Source: Cymbomonas tetramitiformis
Lineage: Eukaryota; Chlorophyta; Pyramimonadophyceae; Pyramimonadales; Pyramimonadaceae
Direction of reading: 5' to 3'
Assembly (NCBI GenBank): GCA_001247695.2
Contig: LGRX02035454.1
Span: forward strand, 1-64,000
Length of the DNA: 64,000 nt
The position numbers and the translations under genes were made by a program. The first letter of the stretch is position 1. Each line of letters starts with the position of its first letter. Of this stretch, positions 44,077-54,644 are shown piece after piece. Below the pieces are notes generated by a model. It was given only the letters and a program-made list of their open reading frames with translations. It did no database searches and was not told the DNA's origin.

Positions 44077-46727
44077 TTATCGGATTTTTAAGAGTGGCCA
44101 CGTCGGATTTGATATCGGTTGGAGCACTTTGTTATTACTTTCCACGTCGGATTGCCTACATCTTACGAGTTTGGAGTCCTCGAAGCGCACCGATCGATCG
44201 TATCGATCGCGATTTCATGACATTCTGGAAATAATTTAAATTTAACCGTTCGATTAGATTTAACGATCAGATTGCAGTTTCAGATTTGACCCGAATACTA
44301 CATGTGTTTGCTCCGCAGATCCCAACGCTCATTTGTGAAACGCTTGCTCGGCAGTGCAGCACCATTTCCTGTCAGTGTGTGCTCATCCCCTGCCTGTTTA
44401 GCTGCTTTGGCCCCTTCGCTTTTGTGTGTCCTTAGATTGATTGCAGGTACTGCTTTCGTGTGGGAGGTCGACGGTATGTCAACTACGCTGTCATATGGTG
44501 GAAGACACTTCCTGGTCAACGTTCGTAGCATACCCGATTCTTGTGTTTACATGTTTGCCTCGGAAGTTTGGATATCCAATTTCCTTGTTTTTTTCGATTC
44601 TTGTGCATCTGAGAACTTCAGGTTATTTTCAGCCGTGGCAGCCTGAGCTATTTGAGTCAAACCCGCGTGTCCTTCTCGTTAAGATTTCACTCTAGTTGTT
44701 TGCTGTCGGTGCGTAGGCCATTTCAAACAGACCCTTCCGCGCGTGCTGGCATGCGCGCGTTGCAAAAATACTTTTTTGCCTTTTTCTTGGCGGTGGTTTG
44801 TCGTCAGTTGCGCGTAGTGTTTGCTCTTACTAGTGCTGTATTCGAAATTTAAATTTTTGTTCTCTTCGTTTTCTGCTTGCGTTTTTACGGAACTGACTGG
44901 TCAGCTATGATCTTTACATAGCGCAGAGTCTGTCTGTGCCCGCGCGGCATGCGGGTATGTCACACCTTTTCGGTATGTGTTCTGCTGCTTGCATGCAATT
45001 CCTGGCTCGCTATTGCAGCGCATGAGGCAGGGCAGTGCGTTAGCCTCTGGCACGCCTCGGGACCACACCCGACCCTGCCACTGCAAGGTACGGTCCCCCC
45101 GCTTGCTAAACGGGGAGCTCTGGATGGCGTTTGTGATGTCGGTCGCCCCGATTTGGCTTTGACTTAACCTTACGTTGTGTGTGCTTGTCGCTATCCAGGT
45201 CTCAGCTTTAATTATGATTTGAAGTGGTGGCATATCCAAGTCTCAAGGTAGGCGTTCATGCCAGTCCCCCTTTTCTTTGTTGCATATTTGACCGTCTGGC
45301 CAGTTCTTTCTCGGCACGTCGGATGCACAGGTGCGAACAGGTTTGCCCGAACACCCATCCAGGTTTCACACTTCTGTTGCATGCATACTATGCGTGTGTG
45401 CGTGCTTCTTCGTTATTTTCGTTTCGTGGGGTTCGCTGACTGTGCTATGTACGCGGTGTGGTACGCAGGACTATGTATTTCTGATGGAGTGTGACGATCT
45501 TGCTAGTGGCTTGGGACAATACCCGACCCTGCCACTCTAAGGTGTGATTTCCCCGCTTGCTATTTGTGGAGTTCCGGATTGCGGGTGGGATCTCTGTCGC
45601 CCTGACCTGACAGACAAGCATGTTCCTTTTCACTTTGGCCTAATTTTGTTTGTATGTCATCATGCAGTTTATTCTCAGCTCTGTCATAATATATCGACGG
45701 CGGCGACGAAACGTCATCGTCACCCACTGTTTGGAGAACAGGTTCCCACCCTTTAGGTCATGTGTCGATCTTGAATGTGTTTTCGTTTCGGGGGGTTTTT
45801 AATTATGCACGTTCTTACAGTGCCCCTTTCTTTGTTGCATATATAGTGTTTGCTCTTGAGCATCTATCTGCACTGTATGTTGTCTTTGCAATGTTGTAAT
45901 TGTTATGACGAACGCAATTCTACTTTGCATCCTGGTTGCCTTGTGCCCATCGCAGGAGTAGCTAAAGGCTTCTTCTGATTCTGTGAGCACTTTGTGGTGT
46001 TGGTCACCTGACTGTACAGATTAGTTGATTCTTTTGCACTTTTAGCTCAACGTTGTGTGTATTTGTCGTGATGCAGATCTTCGTTTTAACATACTGGTGG
46101 TGGCAACGAGATGTCGCCCACTGTTTAGTGAATAGTGAACAGGTACCCGTCCGTGACGTCCTGTCTCGCTCACTTGTGTTTTCTCTTTTCGGGGTTTCCA
46201 TTCATTAATTTCGGTTTCTCGATTCATATGCGTATCAATTATGCGATTCAAAGTCAATTATTTCTGTTGTGCGCAGGCGTGCCGTCGCCCGACACAATCG
46301 GTTGTGCAGGAGCATCCTTTGCCTGGCAACATCTTTTGCGCAGGAACATCCAGGCGCAGCAGCTGGGAATCCATGCGCGCAACAACGGGTGCCACTAGTC
46401 AATTTGCGGCATGCAGGTTTTTGTTGGCATCAATGTTGCTATTTGGCCGAAACTGCTCTAGCAAGAATTTCTGTGTTTCTAGATCTGGCCAGTTTCTTTG
46501 GCATAGGATATTATGTTATCACCTGCCACCTTGATAGAATATTCTGTTATCGCTTGCCACGTAAGTAAGATATTCTCTTATCAGTCGAGAATATTCTGTT
46601 ATCAGTCTTGAATATTCTGTTATCAGTCTAGAATATTCTGTTATCAGCTGCCACATCAGCTGATAACACTATTATAGCATCCGACGTGTCAGCTGATGGT
46701 GCCTCTAAAAAAGTAAAAATCCGATAA
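44077..46727. mobile_element. putative 2.65-kb inverted-repeat element nested in the LTR element
   Basis: Left end TTATCGGATTTTTA(...)GAGTGGCCACGTCGGAT, right end inverted TTATCGGATTTTTA(...)GAGGCACC...CGTCGGAT, so imperfect terminal inverted repeats. The inside has degenerate ~470-bp repeats (for example CCCGACCCTGCCACT at about 45069 and 45525) and no transposase. No clear target duplication. Confidence 0.5.
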
Positions 46728-49700
46728 ATACATATATACATTATATAACTATCATCTTCTGATCCAGGAAATGCAATTAAGCATGGTATCAGGTTATATG
46801 TTATGTATATAGTTCAGCATTCGAAACTTACTCGAGAATATAAATGCTGAGCAAGAGTCAACTTATAGTCATTGAAATATATAGTTTCCCATCCGAGTTT
46901 ACACTTTATTAGTGATGGTGGATTTAACGTTGTACAGATTTCAACGTTACTTGTGGATGCAGTGGTTTTATCAAAAGCAATCCATCAGAAATCATCAGAT
47001 AAAATGGATATATGTATACACGAAGTTTATCGAAATTACAGCGGCACTTTACATAGGGCATACCTGGTTACAGTGGCTCTTATACCCAATAATGTGATTA
47101 GGGTGTTACATGGTATCAGTAACCCTAAGATAGGTAAAAAATAAGCAGTATAAACATTTTGCAAACGTTTTTAAGCAAAACTGCATTTAATACCTAACTG
47201 AATGTTAAGTGGTTTTCAGAGGGTACGTTACACCCCTGACACACACATTTAATTTTTAGGGTGTTACAGGGTGTTACACATGCTGCATGAATCAGGGATT
47301 GTTATTTGATAGCTAAATATTCATTTTAGCAAAAAAATCAATCCGAAATTTTGAAAATATATTTTACGTACAGGATTTTGACCGATTTATTGTTACAGCG
47401 ATATATATACCCCTATATATTCCACACCTAATATTTAGGGCGTTACACGAGATATGACATGTGTCATTATGATTTCCTCATATCTTAATAGGTATAAAAT
47501 CATAATATCAAATAAAACAAGGTCCAATTTTCAATTTTCAAATTAATCGCCAAAGATTTTCACCGATTTTGGCCGTTTTTCAACATATATATATGTTGAT
47601 TTATGTACATATCTCTGTGTATGTGGAATGTAAAGTACAGAATCACTGCAATAAACTTCACTTTTGCACATGACAAATTTCATGGCAAATAAGTGAATTG
47701 TGCTGTATATCAACATCTATGGTTGACAACATTTCTGGGTTTTACTGATTTAAACCCATGTACAACAAATGTACATTCTGATTATGTATAGATTTATCAA
47801 CTTAAGTGGGAACATCCATTCAGGAACATCCACTTTAGTGATATTTGTCAATCTATGATTTGTTCTGAGCATAGGTCTGTGCTCTAAGATTTATCAAAGT
47901 GATATATCTTATTTAGAACATATCTGGACATTGCTGGATACAATCACAGCAATTTGACACAACACATTTGTATGTGTGTGCTGTCCTCAACAACTATTGT
48001 CAGATGTCATGTAGATACTGATCTGTGAGTTGCATGCATTTGATCTGATCAATCTGAATCATCTGTCAATATGCAACGTAGTTGTTGTTGTTGCTCCAGC
48101 GATGATATGTGGGATAACGAGTGGACTGCACCCAACAGTTACCAGCTGTTTCATGGGTGCAGTATCTTGCCTTCGGGTCTGGAGATAACTCCATCCAGCC
48201 CTACAGCATGTTGTCTTATCCTGCTCCCTTATCTATCGCAATCACTGACACTTTCCACGCACATGTGTTTGGAAAGTGGTATCCATATTATCATGTACAT
48301 TATAATTGATCTATTCACTCTGAGTCAGTGAATCTCAACATATATAATGAATGCCAGTGTATGTGTAATGTGTAGTACTGCTGATTAGTACTTCTGCCAG
48401 TGTGTGTGTGTGTATGTGTTCACTTTTACACACTCTGTAGGATATGTTCTGGATATTACAATATCCTAGACAATTCATCATGCAAGACAGTCAGCATACC
48501 ATGCACTGAGTAAATCTCACGTGATATATCAGGTTTAGGGATTATTGTAATTCCATGTTGATCTCATTACAAAATGAGTTGCTGGGTAGATTTCACATGT
48601 AGCTCAGGTGAGCATTCCATCCAGTAATCCACCATAGAATGTACATGTGATCTGAAGAGCATCTCGGCTCCACCAGGACATGACAAGCTAATTATGGTGT
48701 TAAGACTACTTTCAGGCACCTTATACTATCATGGGTTCTAATATAATTAGCATGCACTGCAATATGCTTATGCAATGTTCATGTATTACAGCATGATGCT
48801 AGTATACCAGTTGCTAGCGTGATCAAACTGATATATATATATACTACAGCTGTTATCGTGGTCAAGCTGTATTGGTAAAGCATGCACAATTCACAGTGTT
48901 GCAGTCACTCAGCATAAAATGTATACATGGTATAATGCTGAATGCACTCTTTATGTACTGTATGTTGGTGAAACTGCAAGTGAGTATATGTGCATATGTG
49001 TGTGTGACCTGTGTGTGCATGCTGTAATCATTGAAATCTCCGCACACACATATTTTTCATACATTACTATGCTTCTGATAAGCATGAATGCTGATGATTA
49101 TTCATGATCTGTCATATTGAGTATGTATCCACAGCATCCCTGCAAGTATACAATCATTGTGCAGAAGATTTTGACGCGCGTACACATATGTATGTCTCAC
49201 TGAATGTAGACACATCAGGAATCGTACGCGCTAAAATCGAGCGTCCATCGTATTTGATGAAATCATGGAAAATGCATATCGTGCTGACAGGCTAAAAATC
49301 ATTGTACGCGCTGATTATTTCGAACAGTGCGAAAGGATCATTTGCAAAATCGATTACTGATGTACGTCGCATACTGCTGATTGCTGATGCACGCCGCATG
49401 AACGAATGCGAGCGCGCTGCCATACGAAATTATGCGCGTCCAGTCGCACTTGATGAAATCATATGTGCTGACGATCATTTTCATTCGCGCATCTGTGTCT
49501 CGCATACTGTGACATTCCTGCAATTTTTGACATCACTGCATGCGTTCGTACACCGTGCGCACACCTTGTCGCTTATGAAATCAAGACGACTTCTCCGCTG
49601 ACGCTATTTGCTGCGATTATGTGCGCGATGAAAACTCTCCTCGCGCAATCCGTGTGCTGACGATATGCAAGGGTATATTATTCGAGTTGCAGATATTCAA

Positions 49701-49832
49701 TATCACTGCGAGCGCTGTCGCTTATGCGCCCACCTGCAAACCTGCGAACAATATGAAATATACTACGTCTGACGCTGCACCCACTTGAGTTCTCGTATCG
49801 TGCCTTGACGAGTTTCTTTGAGAATACCATTA
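46728..49832. other. LTR-element interior, no gene seen
   Basis: AT-rich. GGGTGTTACA/GGGCGTTACA motifs recur at 47099-47460. GC-richer TGATGAAATCAT/ATACGCGC repeats occur at 49150-49680. No ORF of interest. Confidence 0.6.
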
Positions 49833-50489
49833 TGTTAGGGCTGATATGCGAGCCCACAAATAATATACAATATACAAATAAACACTGCAAAGTTGGACAG
49901 CAATGCGAGTGTACGTATGAGCGGGTTGTGAGTGCAGTCTCTGTATGAAGATCTGCTGAAGCCCAACGCTTCCTCACTTTATACCATATGTCTCCTATCA
50001 TCATAGATAGTACCGCCATTGGGTTGTGAACCCGAGACATAGGTTGAACGACCAGCATTGTGGTAACGACTAGTTCGTTCATGCTGCGCATGCGTGTTCC
50101 GCACATGCTAAAAGCGAAGATGGTTCTTGAAGTACAAACAAGATGTATCTTTGCTTTGCCATCTTCGAGTTCGACGTACGAACTCTCGATGACAAGGTCA
50201 TTCAAGTCTTTCCTTGAATAATGACAGATGATGTGACATTATCATCTGGCGACATGTACAGTCATCGTCGACCGTACTGACGACTGTCATAATAATATAT
50301 GACGCGACTCGACATGTACAGTCATGGTCGACCATACTGTCGACTGTCATAATAATATATGACGCGACCGACTGTCATAATAATATATGACACGACCGAC
50401 ATGACATGACATGACATGGTATGACATGTCTGATAGGTATGACACGTATGACATGTATGACACATATGTCATCGGTCATGACCCTGACA
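49833..50489. repeat. right LTR
   Basis: 657 bp, nearly identical to the left LTR; differences are a few substitutions and small deletions (for example one ATTG at the AAGATG site). Confidence 0.93.
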
Positions 50490-50494
50490 CCGAG
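50490..50494 (+). repeat. 5-bp target duplication CCGAG, right
   Basis: Partner of 37733-37737. Confidence 0.9.
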
Positions 50495-50635
50495 GGACTC
50501 GCCGGCTTCTAGCCCGCTTGAGCACGTAATGTAATGAGAGTTTTTCGTAATGTTAATTCGTTGCTTACGGTTTTAGGGTTCGCTCCTTCGCTCGTGCCTC
50601 AACGTCGCGGGTAATTCCGCTGTGAGGAATCTGCT

Positions 50636-50950
50636 AGTAACCTGCCGGCACTTTGACTGTTCGTTACGTAGAAGATGCACGCATAATGCTTGAAAAGTGC
50701 TTGAGGATTTCCCCCTTGTTTCCGCTTAGACTCGTGTTTCCGATCCTCGATCACGTGATGCTTTTGAGACGCGGTGCCCCACGACGGGAGTCTGTTAGTA
50801 ACCTTCTGACACTTCGAGTGTACGTCAAATGCACGCATAATGTTTGCAAATTACTTGAGGATTCCCCCTCGTTGCCGCTTACATTCGTGTTTCCGATCCT
50901 CGATCACGTAATGCTTTTGAGACGCGGCGCCCCACGACGGGTTGTCGTCC
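50636..50950 (+). repeat. ~160-bp tandem duplication in the DIRS-2 gag-pol spacer
   Basis: Two diverged copies share TCGTGTTTCCGATCCTCGAT and ATGCTTTTGAGACGCGG and end CCCCACGACGGG. Non-coding; possibly involved in pol expression. Confidence 0.7.
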
Positions 50951-51034
50951 AATTCCTTGATTTGTTTTTTGTTCGGCTTCAGTTTTCAGAGGTTAGGTGA
51001 GTTAGCTTAGTAGGTTCGGTGTGTTGCAGAATTC

Positions 51035-53029
51035 GTGGACTGCCCGTCGGAGTTCGACGAGGCTCCAACTACGGCGGTCCCGGAGGTCCCCGAGGTCCCG
51101 AGGATCACGGGCAGGCTGAGGCAGCGGGTTGGCTTCTGGAGGTCCTTCGCCTCCGCTTTGGTGGTGACTTGGATCCTTTTCGGCGTCCCGCTCACTTGGA
51201 TTGCGGCCCCCCCGCCTAGCCGGTTCTCGGCTAATGCACCTTCGGCTTTGGCAGAGGCAGAGTTTGTTTCAGAGGCGGTGTTCGGCTTGGTTCAGTCAGG
51301 CGCGGCAGAGGAGTGGCTCACCCAGCCCACGGTGGTTTCACCGTTAGCAGTGGCTTACAGGGACATGGGCCCGGATAAGCCGCCTAAGAAGCGGCTTATC
51401 TGGAATGGCAGGTATGTCAACTCTTTCATAGTAGTCCAGAAGTTCAAGTATGAATCTCTGGCTATTGTGAGAGACTTGCTTCTCTGGCAGGGCTCTCTCT
51501 GGTCTTTTGACCTGACTTCAGGCTATCACCACGTAGAGTTGCACCAGGACTTCCACACCTACGTGGCTTTTAGCTGGCAGGAGAGGTTCTATGTGTTTAA
51601 GGCTCTGCCTTTCGGTTTGGCGCCTGCCCCTTACTTCTTCACCAAGATCACCAATGAACTAGCTGCTCGGTGGAGGAGGCAAGGTGCAGGCTTGGTTCAC
51701 TACCTGGATGATTTTCTTTTCATTCAGAGACCGTCCGGTAGACCCTTTGCAGAGGAACAGGCGGCAGTCCTTCGGGACGTGGAGGACAGTGGTTTCCTGG
51801 TCAACCAGGAGAAGTCAGTTTTGGATTTTCAGCAGCTGATTGAGTTCTTAGGAATTGGCATTGACTCTGTCAGAGGGGTGTTCTATGTACCCCAAAAGAA
51901 GTGGGACTCCTTTCAGGCTCGAGTGACAGATGCACTCGGCAGGCAGTGGACCTCCCCCAGGGAGCTCTCCAGACTGGCGGGGAAGATTCAGAGCTTCAGC
52001 TTGGCCCTGGGTAAGGTGTGCCAGATGTTCTCTCGGGAGATGTACTTTGAGGTTGAGAGGCACACCGCCTGGGACAAGGCCATCAGGCTTACAGAGGAGG
52101 TGGCAGAGGAGCTCCGGTTTTGGCTTTCAGTGCAGAGGCGGCAGTTTGAAGCCCCTATCTGGCCGGTCTTTTTGGCTTTCAGAAACAGAATGTGGACAGA
52201 TGCAGGAGGCACAGGCTGGGGAGCAGTCCTGGAGGCGGTTTCAGGCAGGCCGGAGCAGGTCGCCAGAGGTCACCTGACCCTAGCAGAGCGGGAAGAGTCC
52301 TCCACACACAGGGAGATGGTGGGCTACTTGCAAGCCCTTCGGTCCTTCTCAGGCTTTGTGGAGGGGAGTACACTTAAACTGTACACGGACTCTCAGGCAG
52401 GCTGTCAGATTTTGGACAAAGGCTGTAGCTCTAAGCATCGGCTGCATCGGCTGGTGGTGAGCATCTTCTGGGAGTGCACCCGGCTGGGAGTGTCACTCTA
52501 TCCCGTGTGGGTGCCTCGGGAGCTGAATGCTCAGGCGGACTATCTGGCAGGCATCTATGACGGGGATGACTGGCAACTGAACCCGTATTGGTTCAGGTGG
52601 CTCGACGGGCTCTGGGGTCAGCACACAGTGGACCGCTTTGCCACAGACAAGAATGCTTTGCTGCCTCGGTTCAACAGCAGGTGGTGGTGCCCAGGCTCGG
52701 AGAACATTGACTGTTTCTCCCTTACGGACTGGTGGCTTGAGAACAACTGGTGCAACCCCCCCTTCGGCTTGGTGGGTAGGCTCTTGGAGGTGCTCAGGAG
52801 GTTTTCAGCGGTGGCTACAATCATTGTGCCGTACTGGACTGGCAGGCACTGGTGGCCCATCCTCTGTCCGGACGGGCAACACTTCGCACCCTTCGTACGG
52901 GACTGGAGGGAGCTCCCCAGGGACACGGCAGAGGCTCTGTTCCTGCCTGGTGCGGGCCGAGCTAATGAGAGAGCCGTGGGCCCGCCTAACTTCAGGGTGA
53001 TGGCTCTGCGGGTGGACTTTTCGGCATGA
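51035..53029 (+). CDS. pol: DIRS-2 pol: reverse transcriptase, RNase H, methylase-like domain
   Basis: One uninterrupted ~660-codon frame. RT: GRLRQRVGFWRSF, KKRLIWNGRYVN, FDLTSGYHHVEL, LPFGLAPAPYFF and catalytic YLDD. RNase H: MWTDAGGTGWGA, REM, YTDSQ and NAQADYLAG supply the acidic residues. The C-terminal part has RFATDKN, DCFSLTDW and NWCNPPF, the methylase-like domain of DIRS elements. No ATG lies at the front: the frame opens after a TAG at about 51010, and TGTGTTGCAG just before 51030 could be a splice acceptor. The TGA at 53027-53029 is followed by the recombinase in the same frame. This copy shows what element 1 pol was before its G-run frameshift. Confidence 0.88.
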   Translation: MDCPSEFDEAPTTAVPEVPEVPRITGRLRQRVGFWRSFASALVVTWILFGVPLTWIAAPPPSRFSANAPSALAEAEFVSEAVFGLVQSGAAEEWLTQPTVVSPLAVAYRDMGPDKPPKKRLIWNGRYVNSFIVVQKFKYESLAIVRDLLLWQGSLWSFDLTSGYHHVELHQDFHTYVAFSWQERFYVFKALPFGLAPAPYFFTKITNELAARWRRQGAGLVHYLDDFLFIQRPSGRPFAEEQAAVLRDVEDSGFLVNQEKSVLDFQQLIEFLGIGIDSVRGVFYVPQKKWDSFQARVTDALGRQWTSPRELSRLAGKIQSFSLALGKVCQMFSREMYFEVERHTAWDKAIRLTEEVAEELRFWLSVQRRQFEAPIWPVFLAFRNRMWTDAGGTGWGAVLEAVSGRPEQVARGHLTLAEREESSTHREMVGYLQALRSFSGFVEGSTLKLYTDSQAGCQILDKGCSSKHRLHRLVVSIFWECTRLGVSLYPVWVPRELNAQADYLAGIYDGDDWQLNPYWFRWLDGLWGQHTVDRFATDKNALLPRFNSRWWCPGSENIDCFSLTDWWLENNWCNPPFGLVGRLLEVLRRFSAVATIIVPYWTGRHWWPILCPDGQHFAPFVRDWRELPRDTAEALFLPGAGRANERAVGPPNFRVMALRVDFSA

Positions 53030-53065
53030 GCAGGAGGGCATCTGGACTCGGCCTTCTGGAGGCAA

Positions 53066-54088
53066 GTGGAGGTCAGCCCCAGGGACCCCTTGGAGCAGGA
53101 GCTGCTGAGGAGCATGAAGATGGATATGGTGACCACCAGGGCAGTGGGCAGCTGGTGTAATAGTTACTTGGGAGCATTCGGGAGGTTCTCCAGGTGGTGT
53201 GCAGCCAGACAACCACCGCGGGAGTGTTGCCCTGCATTGCCGGTGACAGTGGCATTGTATCCGAGGTTCGTCATGGACAGGGCAGACACATATTCAGTGG
53301 TTAAGACAACATCAGGGGCTATCCACGCGGTGCATGACGTGGCTCTGGTTCCGAAGGACCAGAACCCCACCAAGACGGAACTGTGCAAGGCAGTCCGGGA
53401 GCAGGCTCGGAGGAAGTTCGGGCTGGGTGTGAAGAATCGGAAGGCAGCCATGCCCGTTGTGCTGTTGGCCACCGGCATCAGGATGTACCACACAGACAGC
53501 AAAGGCAGGTTCTCCATCATCAGACTGACAGTGGCATGCATGGGGTCAATGATGTGGGCGGGATGCCTGCGGTACTCGGACATGAAGATGATCTGGGTTG
53601 GGGCAATGAGGTTCTATCCGACCCACATGGTCTTTCTCCTGACATCCAGGAAGAATGACCAGTACTGTGAGGGTGATGTGGTGTACGTGGCCCGTGGAGG
53701 GAAGCATTTCTGCCCAGTGGATCTCTCAGAGCGGCTTATCGAGGCGGGGCAGCTTTCCGGGTCAGTGAACCTGTTCCAGGGCTGGGACGGCAGGAAGGCC
53801 GTCAGGGACCCTCAGGTGCCTCTGAATGGCAGGCACATGGACTACCACGCCTGCAGGCGTGAGGTCATCAGGATGGTGGCTCAGGCAGCGGGCAAGACAG
53901 AAGCAGAGACCATGGCAGTATTTGGGACTCAGAGCATGAGGTCTGGTGGAGCCACAGTCGTGGCCCAGAAGGTGTCATTCGCCGAGTTCATGCGGCACGG
54001 GCACTGGATGACCCAGGCAGCAGTCATGAGGTACATCCAACCGTCCACCGAGCAAAGGGTGGCAGTGACAGCAGCAGCTGATTACTAG
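53066..54088 (+). CDS. DIRS-2 tyrosine recombinase
   Basis: A single ~340-codon frame in the same phase as pol. It is open right after the pol TGA; the first true ATG is near 53114 (MKMDMVTTRAVGSW), so either reinitiation, stop readthrough or that ATG is used. Core-binding half: YLGAFGRFSRWCAAR, LPVTVALYPRFV. Catalytic half: GTQSMRSGGATVV (Arg box), RHGHW (His/Trp) and VMRYIQPS (nucleophilic Tyr), all present, so the enzyme may be active. Encodes the integrase-equivalent of DIRS elements. Confidence 0.87.
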   Translation: MEVSPRDPLEQELLRSMKMDMVTTRAVGSWCNSYLGAFGRFSRWCAARQPPRECCPALPVTVALYPRFVMDRADTYSVVKTTSGAIHAVHDVALVPKDQNPTKTELCKAVREQARRKFGLGVKNRKAAMPVVLLATGIRMYHTDSKGRFSIIRLTVACMGSMMWAGCLRYSDMKMIWVGAMRFYPTHMVFLLTSRKNDQYCEGDVVYVARGGKHFCPVDLSERLIEAGQLSGSVNLFQGWDGRKAVRDPQVPLNGRHMDYHACRREVIRMVAQAAGKTEAETMAVFGTQSMRSGGATVVAQKVSFAEFMRHGHWMTQAAVMRYIQPSTEQRVAVTAAADY

Positions 54089-54309
54089 ACTGCCGACCGT
54101 GCAGTAGCACTAGCCGAGATTGAAGTGCAGTAGCCTGTAGCACTATGTGCTGGCCAGTATGTGTGCCTGCGGGCTATTATTGGTATTATTACCTGCTGTA
54201 TGATCTTTGTTTTGTCTCCGTGACATGCATCTTGCTTTACAGGTGTGATTATTGGGTAGCTAGGGTAGATAGGGTAGCTAGGGGGGTCCGTAGGGTAGGT
54301 GTGTCACAT

Positions 54310-54494
54310 AACTGGATGTTATGTGTCACAGTGCAGCGAGCGGAGCGAGAGGTGCTGTGTCACATAACTCTTGTTATGTGACAGACCGGACCGAAGGGCC
54401 CGGGTCAATGCAGATTGCTGTACCAGCAGTATAAGGTAGGGAACTCCGTAGAGTTCTGCTCCGACACTTGATCTGTTTTCGGGAAGGGTATCAT
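54310..54494 (+). repeat. DIRS-2 repeat T, right
   Basis: 185-bp partner of 34450-34634. Followed by CCCGCCCGCCCACCTC, similar to CCACCCGCCCTCCC after repeat A2 of element 1. Confidence 0.93.
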
Positions 54495-54644
54495 CCCGCC
54501 CGCCCACCTCATTGGCATTATTATTTTACGTTCGTTTTCATTCCGATATTGAGTTGCGGGTCCCCTTTGCCCGCATTACTATTTGCACTAATAATTCTTA
54601 ATTATTAGTGCTCTCTGATACCCTATCCGTGACATGCATCCTGC

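Larger units (their letters stand above)
37738..50489. mobile_element. 12.75-kb LTR retrotransposon without visible coding capacity
   Basis: Two LTRs (37738-38398, 661 bp; 49833-50489, 657 bp) begin TGTTAGGGCTG and end CCCTGACA, flanked by a 5-bp duplication. The internal 11.4 kb has no ORF resembling gag, protease, RT, RNase H or integrase; the longest ORFs are near 160 codons and unremarkable. No convincing primer-binding site follows the left LTR. It therefore looks like a large non-autonomous (LARD-like) or heavily decayed element. The near-identical LTRs imply fairly recent insertion. Strand unknown. Confidence 0.85.
34450..54644 (+). mobile_element. DIRS/PAT-like retrotransposon 2, with nested insertions
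   Basis: Bounded by repeat T (34450-34634) on the left and T (54310-54494) plus a ~150-bp tail on the right. The tail ends with CCGTGACATGCATC(C)TGCTT, also found before T at about 54218, suggesting short B1/B2 repeats. Gag is split by a hAT foldback (35461-37631), and the gag-pol spacer by an LTR element (37738-50489). Removing both gives an element of about 5.3 kb with the same gene order as element 1. pol and the recombinase are uninterrupted. Confidence 0.8.

Noticed and set aside
46780..47120. TGGTATCAG sequences as LTR-element primer-binding sites
   Set aside because: They lie inside the element, far from the LTR end, with short matches expected by chance in AT-rich DNA.
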